Below, one piece after another: positions 44,540 to 56,759 of a stretch of 64,000 nucleotides of DNA (the stretch's first letter is position 1; each line of letters opens with the position of its first letter). Origin of the DNA: Deroplatys truncata (lineage: Eukaryota; Arthropoda; Insecta; Mantodea; Mantidae); assembly GCA_030765065.1 (NCBI GenBank), contig CM060990.1, forward strand, positions 460,868,321-460,932,320, given 5' to 3'. The notes below the pieces were generated by a model. The model was given only the letters and a program-made list of their open reading frames with translations, ran no database searches and had not been told where the DNA came from. The translations under genes were made by a program, and so were the position numbers.

Positions 44540-47500
44540 GTTTGCCTTCAATGTTATCATTGCGAAGTATCCACTTAATGTCAAAGTCGATTTTTTTAAA
44601 AATGTATTTTTCACTTGTTTTATTGCTAAGTTCCATTTATTGCGAATTTTCGCTGACATTCAAATCTTACTACTGAAGATATTTTCAATTATTTTATGTA
44701 AATGTCAGAGATACGTCGCTCTAAAACTGGTGTATGGTTGAACACAGCATGAAATGCAGTGATGAATAGGGGCGGATCAGAGTGACCATTTTATGAGGTT
44801 GACTTACCTTGCACTGCATACGCACTCTGTTTGCGAAGCGGATCATCATGCCTACTACGGTTATTTCTTTACCCATCTCTGTACCCAGGGGACACATGCC
44901 AAGACATAATAACCCTCTGCATCGGTAACTTGAAATCACGGACCAGGTCACTGTAATCTTCCCTCTACTGATGAACATGCAGCTGTCAGTGAAAGGACAG
45001 CAACATCCCATTTTCACCAAAACGTGGAGATTGATAGTAAGCTTAATTGCAGGTACCTCAATTTTAGAAGAGCTATTATAAATTATAAGCTATTATATTT
45101 TTATAAATAACTACTCAGCAGGATACCAAAACGGTACATCTCGATGAAATTTATCTTTTAGAGATATGTGTCATAAGTAGTACAATATTTTTAAGTACCC
45201 AGCACATAAAAACTACGAAAACAATATAATAGCTGAAAGGCTTGTGAAAGGCACTGTTACATTTTATGCAGCATTATAGTATGCCGTGTTTACGTTTAGA
45301 TTCTATAAAATGCCTTTTTGATGCTGCCATTCAAAAACTTATAACAATTTTAGTCTTCGTGCTGGAAATTATCTCTATATCTCGTTTTGGGTCTGAGCTT
45401 ATATAAAACTCATGCTGCTATAACATTACACACTTTTGCAAACGTACACAACATAGGATGCAGCACATCCCGTTATAAACAGGTAAACGAATGATTTATA
45501 ACATTTTAAGGAAATACTTAACTGAAAACGCAAATTCCATAATTTTCAATTAGATGTATGTCATAGCGTTACCCGATGTACGCACAAGAGTTGTTTAAAT
45601 TTCAGTTTAATGTTTTTCAAATTTTTTGAAATATTAATGTCCAAAATAAATTTGGAGTTCTTTGAACAATTGTTATAGAGTTGACAAATTTCAATTTCAA
45701 ACATAAGGATGGACTTTTAAAGATCTTATCATCAAAATTACGTCTTATTTTTTATCCATTTCAGATAGCTTTTTCAGAAAGAAAGTATAAAGTAGGTCGC
45801 CGAAGTCTTAAACAAAAAGTACAAATACCTTTATAAAGTTAAGCCATAATCGTAGACAGAATATAAATATACAAAAGCTTCCTCAGATTTCTTCTTTGAT
45901 CCTTTGAAGTCTTCAAACAGATTTGATGAAAACTCCATCGCGTGGAGCAATTGCAATGAGGAATGATTCTGAAAAAGGTACTTATATAAAACATTAACGA
46001 AATAAACGCAAAGTAACAAAACACAACATGACGTAAGGAAACTATTAGAAAGCAATATTACTTGGAGTGAATAGGATACACCAACTTAATTATATCACCG
46101 CTATAAATGGATATTCAATATGATGTACAGAATAATGTATAAAATAAGTGTACTATTTCCTCTAAAACCATATTTGAAATTACAATAAATTGCTAACGCC
46201 CTCTTAAATTTGAATTTCCATACGCCGCAAATTACTGCCCTTTGGAGTGAAAGGGAAATTTTGATAAACATTGCATATCAAAGTTAGCTTCATGGTTTTA
46301 CCTAGAGGTTGCGTAACCTCCCGTTACATGATAACTTAACTGTATGTGGAACGGAGGTATTATGTATAGCAACTGCATAAGTTTGGTGTTATACGCTGTG
46401 CATTTCCATTTAAGAAAATGGGTTGTCGTCAAACCCTTAGAAACGAAAATTATATTTTTGTGTGTAATATCGACACTATACTAGCATACCTTAACGACTT
46501 ATTGCAATAAAGGAGCTGATCGAAATTAAAACAAAAATATTAAATCTGCGACTTACAAAATATATATAAAGCAAGTTAAACTTGACTGACTAGGTATTTT
46601 TAGCACAAAAAAGAAGAAGAAAGGCAGAATGCTTATCTTTTCTGACTATTCACTCATAATACAGGAAATATACTAGAAGCCATTAACTATGCACAGCGCG
46701 CTTCAGATACCATTAGCTTAATTAAATTGTGTTGGAGAATCAGATTTATTGTCTAAACTCCTAAGATAGGTAACAGTGACTTCTCTTCCTTAGCTGTACA
46801 GCAGGGCAATTTATACTACTGAAGGCGATATCTACTGCCTTTGAATACATCGTCCCTATGCACAGTTAAAGCAGAGAAGTTGCCGATACATCAGGGGTTT
46901 AGACTATAAATCCAAACTACCTATTACTTTAGGAACCACAGCTGATCTGTATTTATTGAGAGCACATCGTATATTAAAATAAAAGAGGAACTTCCTACAC
47001 ATGAATTGTCTGTCCAAAATGTACCTTCTCCCCGCTTGGTGACCTAGCAACACAAACGCAATGTTACCTACAAGATCGGCAGAGTTTAAATACCAAAAAC
47101 CAGTAACCACAATAGAGGACATTTCGTTACTCAATAAATAGCAAGAAATTATTATGCATATTTCCATTCCTCGATAACATATGGGGTACTGTTCTGGGGA
47201 AATTCAGCTAGTACTAAACTAGTTTTCAAGTTGAAAAACAAAGTGATAAGGATTATAATGCAGGCCAAACAGAGTACCAACTGCAGGGAACCTATCAAAA
47301 ATATTCACATCTTGCCTCTGTCATACACTTATATTTTATAAAATATTAATTCTTGTAAATTCACATCTTAACATATACAACGTATAAACTCAGATGTGCA
47401 TGTATATAATACAAGGCAAGGGGATACTTATTTATGCATAGTTTTCCATAAAATTAGTTTATACAAGAAGAGCCGCAGCTATAGTATTGCAATTCAAACT

Positions 47501-48732
47501 TACAACTTGCAGATTATTTGCAGTTTAAATATACTATAAGGGACATTTTAATTGATGGAATATTTTACAGTATGGATAAATTTAACGATTTGTTTTGTAA
47601 ATAAACTTAAGTTGCGTATACTTCAAACTGATATTCTAGCATTCATATTGTTATTGTATACTATGTACTATTAGTGCTATTAAAGTTATATTTATTAAAC
47701 TTTGCACTTAATTATTTATAGTGCATATCTATTAAATCTAGTATTTGTGTAAAGTATTATAAACTTGAAATGCCTCATAACATGTAGGACACAGTAAATA
47801 AAATGAAAAATAATTAGTTTATAGTTTCTAACACATACGCCTTATTAAAGGTGAGCAATACTATTACACAATTTGTGAATTGTTCTCAAAATTAAACGAC
47901 CAAAATATTTAGGAAACCAGAATCTTTACTTTTTTGTTTATAGCCAAATACCTGAAGTTCTGTTACACTTGTATTCTTTTTAAAGGAATTCCTACATCTC
48001 TTAAAATATCATTGATCTACAGATGCGATGAATGAAGCGAAGATTGATAACGGGTCTTCAAATCAGCCCGGGGTCCAACGGTCCAAGCGTTACCAGACAT
48101 TTTGCTTTTACTACATAACGAAAAATCTGAAAAACATACTATCCAAGCAGTAACCTTAACTGAGATTTATATTAAAGATCTTCCATTATAGACAGACATG
48201 CTACCCATTACAATACGGAGATACGTATAGTTGTCATGTAGTGGAAAATAATCCATGTAAGCCATTAATATTTAACATTTCAGCATACAGATGTGATATA
48301 AACATTTCGGCTAAAATGCACACTACTTCTTAAACAAGGGATGAATTTTCCTCATTAATGTTAATGCTATCTACTAAGGCCCACGATATATACTTGTCGC
48401 TGGTTTATATCTAAACTGTATATGTATATTTATGGTCATTTTTACATACAGATGTGAATAATATCACATTTTCTTTCTTTTCCTTCTGTTTTCTTTGTGT
48501 TTGTTAAGCAGAGATTAAAGACGCTATCCCGACAATGTTAAAGATGCTAAATTCATGATACATTATCTCAGAAACTATTTAAGATCTCAAACTGAACTTT
48601 TTACATAGTGTAAAAAAGGTATGCCAAATTTGCTAACCTACTTTTATACAAGTTTGTAAGGAAGATAAGACTGTTTACTTAATTATACTATCTTTTAATT
48701 AAAACTATCAGAAATTATTTTTAAAAAAAAAC
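44540..48732. other. Long intergenic stretch, no supported gene
   Basis: A+T-rich, with many TATA-like runs and no recognisable coding region. The 99-codon frame at 44721-45020 (-), cysteine-rich at its start, has no family match that I know. Other frames (45831-46055, 46904-47167, both minus) are short. No repeat termini or RNA genes were recognised. Confidence 0.4.
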
Positions 48733-49408
48733 CTGATGTGTTACATTCAAGTAACTTTCTCTACCCTCTATAGCTTATTAGTGGGTATACAAATAATTCT
48801 TACCAAAGTCTATCTTCCATCTACTTCATTTTAATCGACGCAAACCTTTCCGGAAATAGCAGCATTACACATTTCGTTATAGATACAAAGGGAATAGCGA
48901 CAGTCAAACGCTTTAGAACTGGACGCTATACGCTGGCCTTAAAATTCCACTCTCTTTCCATAACATCGCGAGAAACAGCTGAGAATCGACAGAATTTGAA
49001 AAACAATGCGAACCAGTAGTAACGGATATCTGAGAAATGGCTGATGTCATAAAAATAGTTATTGGAAATCAATTGTGTTTTAAAGAGATATGCATTTGTT
49101 GTGTAGTATCGCTTAATCATGTCAAGATGCAAGGTTATACTAATTTCCTTTCGAATGAAGAGGACTTCATAAACTATTCCCAGAAAATTTAAAATATACA
49201 TTTTCTTTATTATATAAATATCTATGGTATTTTAATCAAAATTGTAAGATGCATTTTTCAGAAACTCAAATCATTCGAAAAATATTCCATGTAAAGGGTA
49301 GTTTAAGGTGAAGGGATGTTCTTGAAAATCTTTGTGTCGAATCTTTGGAAGGTACTGAACTTAAATACCAATTTTTCGACATTTCGTTTTTGAATTATGC
49401 TCTTCACA

Positions 49409-49451
<43 letters not shown>

Positions 49452-49583
49452 GCCTTTTTATAAAAATGCTTGATTTATTCGGGGGTCCTCAAAACATGTA
49501 TTTCTGGTGAAATCTCGGTATTGAATTTTTGGGTGGAATGCAATACCTTTTCTACCTACTATGTACGTGGTAGAGAAAGTAAA
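48733..49583 (+). repeat. MITE-like repeat family A, copy 4 (near full length)
   Basis: Starts TGATGTGTTACATTCAAGTA, then ACTTTCTCTACC, and ends TACGTGGTAGAGAAAGTAAAAA; the ACTTTCTCTACC/GGTAGAGAAAGT ends form a 12-bp inverted pair. Internal landmarks are CATTACACATTTCGTTATAG, CATAACATCGCGAGAAACAG, TTCCATGTAAAGGGTAGTTT and CTCAAAACATGTATTTCTGG. The CA tract that other copies carry in short form is expanded here to about 21 units (49407-49448). Confidence 0.75.
49407..49448 (+). repeat. (CA)n microsatellite inside MITE copy 4
   Basis: An uninterrupted CA run of about 21 units, at the position of the CAGACACACAC stretch shared by the family. Confidence 0.95.
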
Positions 49584-50139
49584 AATACAAAAACACAAAA
49601 ATACAACCATGTTATTGACACCAACGTAGATCCATAACAGCTATAATTATAGGGTTTGTTATCATTTTATAGTTCAATGAGAAAACAGGTCATTTGTACC
49701 AGTAAATGTGTTTTACAGTAAGTGCTGTTGAAAGCAAAAAGGAGAAAACAAACTCGCATATATCTGCAAAGAAGGAAATAACATGGCTTGAGCACACAAA
49801 AGTTGCAATACATAAGAGTAGTACCAAATTGTAGAGTAAAACTTCGCCTAAAAGAATGGGCTAAAATTCACCTCTCTACTCCAAAGTGTGTAGATAGCAG
49901 TTATGTTATCTTTTTCCGTGAAGAGGTGTAGAATTCACAGTACAAAGTGGTAGATGCAGTACCATTTTTAAAAGTATATTCAAAATACGAGCATTGTGCC
50001 TACAAGTATAAAATAAGTATGAAATTAAAGAGGAAATTTCGATTACCAAAGTGTACAAAAAACTCAACATTAATTTTTTGTCAATTTTCACTATATTTTA
50101 GTCTTCCCTTAATATTCGCTTTATAGTTTCACGGAGTTT
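49584..50139. other. Intergenic stretch, nothing recognised
   Basis: A+T-rich and without a supported feature. Confidence 0.4.
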
Positions 50140-50312
50140 AAATCAAGTATGAAATTTGTATTTCTCGAATTACAATTTTTAGTTATCCTGTTCACAGAAA
50201 GCAACAATAAACCTCAAAATGTGTCTTTTTAGTTAAATCTCAATATGAGATTCTTGGGTTGAATGCAATACTTTCTCTGTCTTCGTTGCCTAAATAGCAG
50301 GGAAGTAAAAAT
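50140..50312 (+). repeat. MITE-like repeat family A, copy 5 (3' fragment)
   Basis: Only the last 170 bp of the family remain: TTTTTAGTTATCCTGTTCACAG, CCTCAAAATGTGT, TTCTTGGGTTGAATGCAATAC, TTTCTCTG and GGGAAGTAAAAAT. Confidence 0.55.
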
Positions 50313-50639
50313 CGAAGCGTTAAAGTTTTGTCATAGATTACATGTTAAGATGTATTTATATGCCTCTTTTCGGAAACAGGACATAAAAGTTTTGGAGAGA
50401 ACTTCTTGCAAAGTAAGCCCATTCTACGCATTATGGCGTTTCAAATAAAAGTTACTTCTTCTAGAGGTAGAGCGCTGAATGAAGATTGACACATAAACAG
50501 CCTTCATTCAAACCAGCCCTACTCTCCGCCTTTAATTAATCCAAAGACCTACATTTAGCCCGGCTTCAAAGATGGTCACATCGAAGTATCGCGTATAAAG
50601 TTACTTCATTTCTAGGGCACAGATCAGAAATGTAACTGC
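50313..50639. other. Short intergenic stretch
   Basis: A stretch TAGAGGTAGAGCGCTGAATG (about 50462-50481), followed by TTCATTCAAACCAGCC, is faintly tRNA-like, and a similar pair lies near 48030-48070. It is too weak to call. Confidence 0.3.
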
Positions 50640-51362
50640 AGGGACACTATGAATTGTAATCTTAATAAGACCGCATGTTCACATAGACTTGTATTTCAGT
50701 ATAATTTTTCAAACATAAGAAATTTCACTATTAAACTGAGAAATAAGACTAAATTTGTGTATCCTTTACTCGCATACTTGTGAGAAAATCACATTCCTAT
50801 TTAATGGTTGTCTGGAAAGGTTTACTTGTGGTTGGAGGGGCGGCTATTGCCAGGGAAGCAGATATCATTACAATTATATATTCATATCCCAAACTAAGGA
50901 TGAGGCAGATCCGTATTCTTTTTCTAGCGTTAATAAGTGCGTATCAGGTTGCTATTGTCCTTATCCTTATGTCGTGTCGTAGGCTGTGAAGTCCTCTTCA
51001 TTCCAAATAAATTTGGTATAATCCGAGAACTCAAAAGAGTTAATGCTACAGTTTTGTAAGACCTGCTTCAAAAACAAATTTCTTAATTTTATTCTCAGAT
51101 TCTTCAGACAAGAACATGGAACAAGTATATGTTGGAATTAATTTTAATTATCTAACTTATTCTTATCCTATTTTTTCTGCTTGTGTAGTAGTGATACCCA
51201 CGTATAAATTAAGTTATAGCTTTCTGTAAACTATTAATTTTAATAAATTTAACGAATCTCAGTTTTAGGTCACTTTTGTATTCATTATGTCATTTTTAAA
51301 AACATTTAGTCATTTATAGGTCATTTTTCTAACATTTATAGGTCATCAAAATCCCGGCCCTG
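50640..51362 (+). mobile_element. Non-autonomous hAT element, family B copy 2 (5'-incomplete)
   Basis: Shares with the copy at 15565-16444 the runs TGTATCCTTTACTCGCATAC, GGTTGGAGGGGCGGCTATT, GAAGCAGATATCATTACA, CAGGTTGCTATTGTCC, TTATGTCGTGTCG, and the end AAAATCCCGGCCCTG at 51362. The left CAGGGCCCG terminus is not found, so the 5' part is missing and the left edge is approximate. Confidence 0.55.
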
Positions 51363-52487
51363 CTTATCATTCTGCCCAGACGATATTTAAACCACATGGA
51401 CTAACATCGAAAAGGGGGGGAATGCATCGTGGCATGTTAAGATTAACCCTACCTGTTGTTGGCCATTTCAAAATGTTCTCATCAAACTGCAGAGTATCTC
51501 GAGGAACATATTTTACTATCTTCGCAATGTCCAGCTTGTTAAAGCTTATAGGATGGTTGTCCTTGTATGCCTTTTCAGAGGGCAGCTTAAGGTGTTCTAG
51601 CGACTGAAGTTTTCCTTTAATGATGGGTTGTTTTATTACATTTTTCTTTTTTGGTGAAGAGAATAGTTTTTTTCCTCTTAGGCGATATGGGAAACCACTC
51701 ACTTCAGTACAAGTAAACAACAACTGGGCGAATAAGAAGCCATTCGACAACAATAGAGTGGTAATCAGAAATTAGCAGCCTAGCCGTCATGAAACGGCGC
51801 TGAAAGGTAACAAGTCCATGACTTAATGCTTTTGTCCTCCGTTAATATTAGGAGCAGCAGCAGTTTTGCATACAAGAAGAAGCAAGACCTAATGCTTTTC
51901 CATGCCGCTTCATGGGCCTTACTGAAATATCTCATAACGTTGAATTTTTTTCTTCTAAAATGTCACTTAATGCTTTTCAGCTCCAATCGATTCGATTCCT
52001 TTTAATTTCAAGTAAATTAAGTACACGAATATTCGTTTAGCATTTCTTAACATCCTTTCACCTCCAATCATTCTCTCGTTATTTAAATAATACCATGATA
52101 ATCGATTTCATTGCATACATCACGAAGTTTGATCTTACAAGCCACCTAAATGCGTGAGGTTTTAGTGTTACGTTGTATGATGCAGTGTCTTGCAATTAAA
52201 AGTAAATAATGACAGTTTTTATTTGTTTTAATTTGTGAAGATATCGTAAGCGGAACCCAGTTAAACCTGGCATTTCCGGGTGCATGCCGATGCACTTGGG
52301 ACGTTTTAAGGAATTTCAATTTGTTGCAATAAACATCTGTAGTTATATCTTTCGAGTTGCATATAAATAAAAACAACATTTATCCCAAATAAGGTTTAAT
52401 AAGATAGATTAAAATGTTAATATCAGGTATGGAATTTCGATCGGCCAATGCCTTCGATTACATTAGGGTTGTATTCCACCTCAAAAG
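51363..52487. other. Intergenic stretch with one unrecognised ORF
   Basis: A minus-strand frame of about 128 codons (51367-51753) starts MLSNGFLFAQLLFTC and continues with lysine-rich sequence (KKLFSSPKKKNVIK). Its length is near the chance expectation for the window, its end abuts the hAT terminus, and I know no matching family. It is not called as a gene. Nothing else was recognised. Confidence 0.3.
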
Positions 52488-52495
52488 GTAATAAC

Positions 52496-53188
52496 GAGGA
52501 CCCGAATTCTCTTGACGTCATCTTTTAACTTTTGCATCATAGGTAATGTGTACCTAAATCCTGAGCATGCGTCCCATATTATAAAAATGGACATTTATTG
52601 GTCATATATTGGTCATTTTATGCCGTTTTCTATTTTTAGGGCAGTTTTTTCGATTTTACGTAATTATTTTGTCATTTTCTTTCCTTTGTGTCTTTATTTA
52701 GTGATCTCCCAAACTAGAGATGAGAGAGGTCAGTTTTACCTTTTACGGGTTAAATAAATGCGTGAGGTCAAATTCTAATAGTCCTTATCCTTATGTCGTG
52801 TCATAAAGCTGTAAAGAATTCTTCATTCGCTATGAATTTTGTGTAAACTAAGAGCTGAAAAATGTTAAGGCTACATACAGCTGTGTAAGAGCTACTTTAA
52901 AAACAATTTTCTTAACTTTCTTTTCAGATTCTTCAAACAAGAACATGGAATAAATATATCCTTTTAATGAATATATAAGCTATCACTTCTTTATTCTTAC
53001 ACCTACAATTTCTGCCTTTATAGACGTTATGTCTACGTATAAATTAATTCATACCTTTCTGTACACTAATTTTAATTAATTAAACAAATTTCAGTGTTTA
53101 GATTATTTTTTGTAATTATTATGTCATTTTTAGAGTTATTTTGTAAGTAATTATTAAACCTTTTTAGAACATCAAAATCCGGGCCCCG
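52496..53188 (+). mobile_element. Non-autonomous hAT element, family B copy 3
   Basis: Termini are GAGGACCCGAATTC on the left and, read inward on the minus strand, CGGGGCCCGGATTTTG on the right. A perfect 8-bp duplication GTAATAAC lies on both sides (52488-52495 and 53189-53196), diagnostic of the hAT superfamily. The interior repeats family B landmarks (GCATCATAGGTAATGTGTAC, GGTCATTTTATGCCGTTTTC, CTTATCCTTATGTCGTGTCA) but lacks about 190 bp present in copy 1. No coding capacity, 693 bp. Confidence 0.8.
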
Positions 53189-53196
53189 GTAATAAC

Positions 53197-53925
53197 AATT
53201 AAATTAAATAAAAACAGCGTATTTAGTTCATCTAGCCTCGTTGCAGTCAATTATGTATGTAGCTCGTTGAAATATTTTCTACCTAGCGCAGTTTCAGTCT
53301 TTAGCCTCGGTCCAAAATACTCAACTACAAGAATGAGTATTTATCTTATCTCCGTTAATTTTATACCGATTTCAAACAAATTTGAACTATTTCAAAATTA
53401 TTATTAAAAATCATTTAATTCAAATAATCATTAAAAAGTGTATGCTTCAATCTACATTTACACAAGTTTTTTTTCCCCCTTAATCGGATGTATTTTGACA
53501 GAACGTAAAGGTTAAAATTTAACTAAACATACAAATTCATAGCACTCAAATAAATTCACAGTGTATTTATTTAAGTAAACTCCTAGAATAATTATTTTAA
53601 TTGTGGATATTTTCATCTTGCGCTCTTAATTATGTATAAATTAAACATCGAATTGGATACCTATATGAACTTTCGATTATGAGTTATGCAAGCTTATGTT
53701 GTTCACCGAGCGTCAAACACACCTGCTTAAGAACTACCGTCAGACACATTTTTTCTAAAACTGATTCATTTTTACAGACCCAGGAACGTGCAAGTTTTAC
53801 TTTCCCTGCCACTTGTCTATGATAGCCTATCATTGATAGGTAGTGGAAAAAAAATTACATACTACCGAATACATGCTTTGGGGTCCGCTGAGTATAAAAA
53901 CGAAACAAAAGATTAGAAACTTCCC
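53197..53925. other. Intergenic stretch with a weak MITE family A fragment
   Basis: About 53665-53830 carries scattered family A pieces (CTTTCGATTATGAGTTATGC, TTGTTCACC, TTTTTTCTAAAA, TTACTTTCCCTGCC), too diverged to bound. The rest shows nothing. Confidence 0.3.
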
Positions 53926-53926
53926 T

Positions 53927-53983
<57 letters not shown>

Positions 53984-53992
53984 CGCGCGCAT
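53926..53992. repeat. (GT)n(GC)n microsatellite
   Basis: About 20 GT units followed by about 8 GC units. The (GC)n part is a potential Z-DNA-forming run. Open frames across it on both strands are repeat-encoded. Confidence 0.95.
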
Positions 53993-54329
53993 ATAAACTA
54001 CGTAACATTACAAAACAGGTAAGAGAAACCCTAAACTTGGTACTTATGTCCAGAGTTTTTAATGAATGCAACACGAGGGTTTTCACGAAATTCTCCCATC
54101 CTAAACAATGTTTCACATGGAAAAAGTTTTCATAATTCATGTTCCCAAATTGATTCAAACGATTCTGATTAAAAATAATGATTATCTAAAACCTTGCCAT
54201 AATAAGTAAAATGCATATCCTTGAATTTGGAACATTTAGAGCTTATTGAAATCCACATTTTGTGTCCCAATATTTTCGTAGAGTTAGCTGTTTCCCAAAT
54301 AATACTTGCCTTATTCCTTTACTTTACTA
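53993..54329. other. Intergenic stretch, nothing recognised
   Basis: No supported feature. It may include 3' untranslated sequence of the LINE that follows on the minus strand. Confidence 0.4.
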
Positions 54330-54557
54330 TGTTATGACAGATGGTTGGATCACTCAAGGCCACCGAGAGGTTAGCAGGAATATCACACTGAAGCCGATGA
54401 ACTTCGTAGATAGGACACTCTGCAATTATATCTGAACTGTGAGAATGGAGTGACAGTGCTTGCATGTAGGCTGATGATCTTTTCCAAGGAGATATGGAAT
54501 GGGTAATTGCAGTATGTCTGATACGTAGCCTGGTGAGAAGTACCTGGTCCCGACGAA

Positions 54558-55213
54558 TTAGTAGATTTTTATTGGGTAACTGAAACTAGGATTGGGGCCT
54601 ATGGCGATTAGTTTGCTATTGGATGTGGAACTCCAGTGTAGCTTCCATTTCTTACATATGTACTTTAGGAAATTTTGGAAGTCGTGATGTGGAACCTTGA
54701 GGTCGGCCAGGCTTGGAGAGTGGTATGTTGCTTCTTTAGTTACTTCATCAGCTTTTTCATTTCCAGATATGCCCATGTGAGATGGTATCCTTGCCAGCGT
54801 CAGACGTTTATTGCAGGCTTTTATTTCATTATACAGCAGTAAAATGTTCTGCACTGAAGAATTTTTGGGTGACTTCTGTTGAAGAGCTAGAATTGCGGTC
54901 ATGGAGTCAGGAATATGATATAACAATGGTGTTCAGCTTTCATTGTGTATTCCAGGGAAAATCTTATGGCAAAAAGTTCACAGGAGAATATAGAGAGGTA
55001 ATTCCGAAGACTGTAATAAGTTGTATGTTCAGGATGTACCACAGCACAACTACTACTCCCATTCATTTTAGATCCATCAGTATATATATAGGTATGAAGT
55101 TTTGGTGCATGGCACAAATTTCGTGAAGCAGTCGCTGGTAATGGGTAATATCTGTATCCATTTTGTTGTATTTGGCTAGAGTGGTGAGGATAGGCGGGGT
55201 TTCGGGTTTCCAA
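54558..55213 (-). pseudogene. LINE RNase H domain and C terminus, frameshifted
   Basis: Two overlapping minus-strand frames hold the four acidic positions of RNase HI: D in YIYTDGSKMNGSS, E in SIFSCELFAIRFSLEY, D in PDSMTAILALQQ (after a frameshift near 54910), and D in GNEKADEVTKEA. The RIPSHMGISGNEKADE run is the hallmark of the LINE-type enzyme. The domain follows RT directly through a linker in a third frame (55275-55063). The acids all survive, but the frameshift separates them. Confidence 0.8.
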
Positions 55214-55256
55214 GAGGTATTGCTAAAACATATGAGTTTTATCATAGCAGGAGAAC

Positions 55257-56161
55257 CTAAATTAATCTCATGCATATATTTTGAAATTCTATAGCTGAAG
55301 GAAGTGTCATGAGATTGTCCAGTTGAAATGCTGTTATTGCCGTTAAAAGGGAAGAGATATGGGAAAGCAGCAGAGTCTGATAAGGCAGAATCTCTGAAGC
55401 ATAGATCAAACTCAGGGTTTTCCTCCTTGTATGCAGTGGCGGCTCGTTAGCTTCTATTTGTAAACTCTCGGTAGGGTTTGTGTGAAATGCTCCCAACGTA
55501 ATCCTGAGTGCAGAAGACTAAATGTAGTCGAGCATCTAAAGGGCAGTCGGACTGAGTTATATCCAATGCAGCCATAATCAAGTTTAGAGCGTATAATCAT
55601 TCTGTATGTGCGGAGTAGGATACTAAAGTCAGTTCCCCAATTTTTGGCAGATAATATTTTCAAAATATTCAGCCATCTTAAGCAGTCAGAATTAAGCACT
55701 TTAAAATGCGAGATCCAGCTTAACTTTTGGCCAAATTGCAATCCAAGTATGCGAATGTTATTGACAATTGGTATGCGATGATTGATCAATAGCAATTCAG
55801 GTTGTGGAAGTGGTTTTCTAGATCTAAAGAAAACTATGCATTGGCTTTTCAGAGGTGATAATCGAAGACCAATACTGCAGCTCCAAGTCTGGAGATTCTG
55901 GAGGGTCAATTGTAGTAATTTTTGAGCTGTCTTTATGTCTCGTCCTTTACAAAATATGGTAATATTAGCGTATAAATACGCCTTAACAGGTGGTCGAAGG
56001 CATGACACTACTTTATTGATGACCACTAAAAATAGTGTCTCATTTAAGACAGACCCTTGTGGTTTGCCATTTTCTAAATTAACAGGTTGGGATAGTAAAC
56101 CATTAGCTCTTACTCTTAGCATCCAACTGTTTTGCAGAAAATTGTAGATGAATGAGATCAT
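55257..56161 (-). pseudogene. LINE reverse transcriptase, C-terminal half
   Basis: The 235-codon frame (56161-55454) includes the fingers/palm motif NGKPQGSVLNETLFLVVINK, the catalytic-box region AYLYANITIFCKGRD, LRLSPLKSQCIVF, LGLQFGQKLSWISHF and RSKLDYGCIGYNS. In active relatives the box reads YADD; here it is YAN, so one codon is deleted and both catalytic aspartates are gone. The protein continues after a shift near 55485 as GAFHTNPTESLQIEANEPPL (to 55257), the usual thumb/connection sequence. The MISF start is a junction, not a native start. Confidence 0.9.
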
Positions 56162-56164
56162 GTT

Positions 56165-56345
56165 TCCTGAAGGTCAGAGCAGGGAGCCGGAGTAGGACTT
56201 ACTGATGCTGGGACACTGGCAGATAAAGCAGGAAATTCATTGGAATTTGTGAACTCCTGATCTGATAGGTCAGTAGGTTCACTTGGAGCCTTGTTGCATT
56301 GACGGGCCAGATGACCCTCCGCCTTGCAAATGTGATGTAATCGCT
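56165..56345 (-). pseudogene. LINE ORF1 C-terminal zinc-knuckle remnant
   Basis: The minus-strand frame reads LHHICKAEGHLARQCNKAP, a CCHC knuckle (C-x2-C-x4-H-x4-C) that has lost its first cysteine. It is followed by a serine/proline-rich tail (PALSASVPASVSPTPAPCS). Such a tail after knuckles is common in insect LINE ORF1 proteins. It abuts the RT fragment at about 56161 without endonuclease sequence in between, marking an internal deletion. Confidence 0.6.
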
Positions 56346-56490
56346 GAATTTTCCTGATTTAGCTTCGCTTCTGCACCTTATTCCTCTTCTCAAGGTAGGA
56401 GGTAGAAAAGTAATACATCAGGGACTGCCAGCCTATTTTGAGCTTCGGTCAGTAAATTGATAGGATTGTTTTGAAGGGCCATCTAACTGA

Positions 56491-56759
56491 ATTTATATCA
56501 ATAACTATTTTGTATCTGAACTGAAGTATTATATAATTATTTATGAAATATGCTCGTAAAAGTAAATAAAAGTGATTCAGTTATTTTTATTATTGGCTTT
56601 TTTATTTTGAAAGAACATTATATGACTTTACACAGTTTTTTAAAGTTGTCATAAAATGAAACACATTGAAGTATAATAGAAATACTTCTTATTGCACTAT
56701 TTAATAAAAACATTTCAATGAATTTTGAAGACCTACAATACTAATGCGACTTTTGGACT
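56491..56759. other. A+T-rich spacer between LINE and hAT remnants
   Basis: No feature was recognised; it may contain the 3' untranslated end of the hAT pseudogene. Confidence 0.35.

Larger units (their letters stand above)
54330..56490 (-). mobile_element. Deleted non-LTR retrotransposon with RT and RNase H
   Basis: On the minus strand the order is: a possible ORF1 start (MALQNNPINLLTEAQNRLA, near 56480), an ORF1 zinc-knuckle remnant (56340-56290), the C-terminal half of reverse transcriptase (56161-55454 and on), RNase H (about 55090-54720), and a C-terminal CPIYEVHRLQCDIP stretch (about 54415-54370). The endonuclease and the N-terminal half of RT are missing: ORF1-like sequence joins mid-RT at about 56161, and ORF1 itself is shortened near 56395. 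RT plus RNase H is typical of I/R1/LOA-related clades and some arthropod Jockey-like elements. No poly-A tail or target duplication could be fixed. Confidence 0.8.

Noticed and set aside
51367-51753. 128-codon minus-strand ORF beginning with a signal-peptide-like stretch.
   Set aside because: Length is near the chance expectation for the window, there is no recognised domain, and it overlaps the flank of a hAT copy; left as a note only.
55434-55447. CAGTGGCGGCTCGT looks like a hAT terminus and could pair with the CAGGGGCGGTC end at 57271.
   Set aside because: It lies inside LINE coding sequence (it encodes part of EANEPPL on the minus strand), and the flanks of the two sites share no 8-bp duplication.
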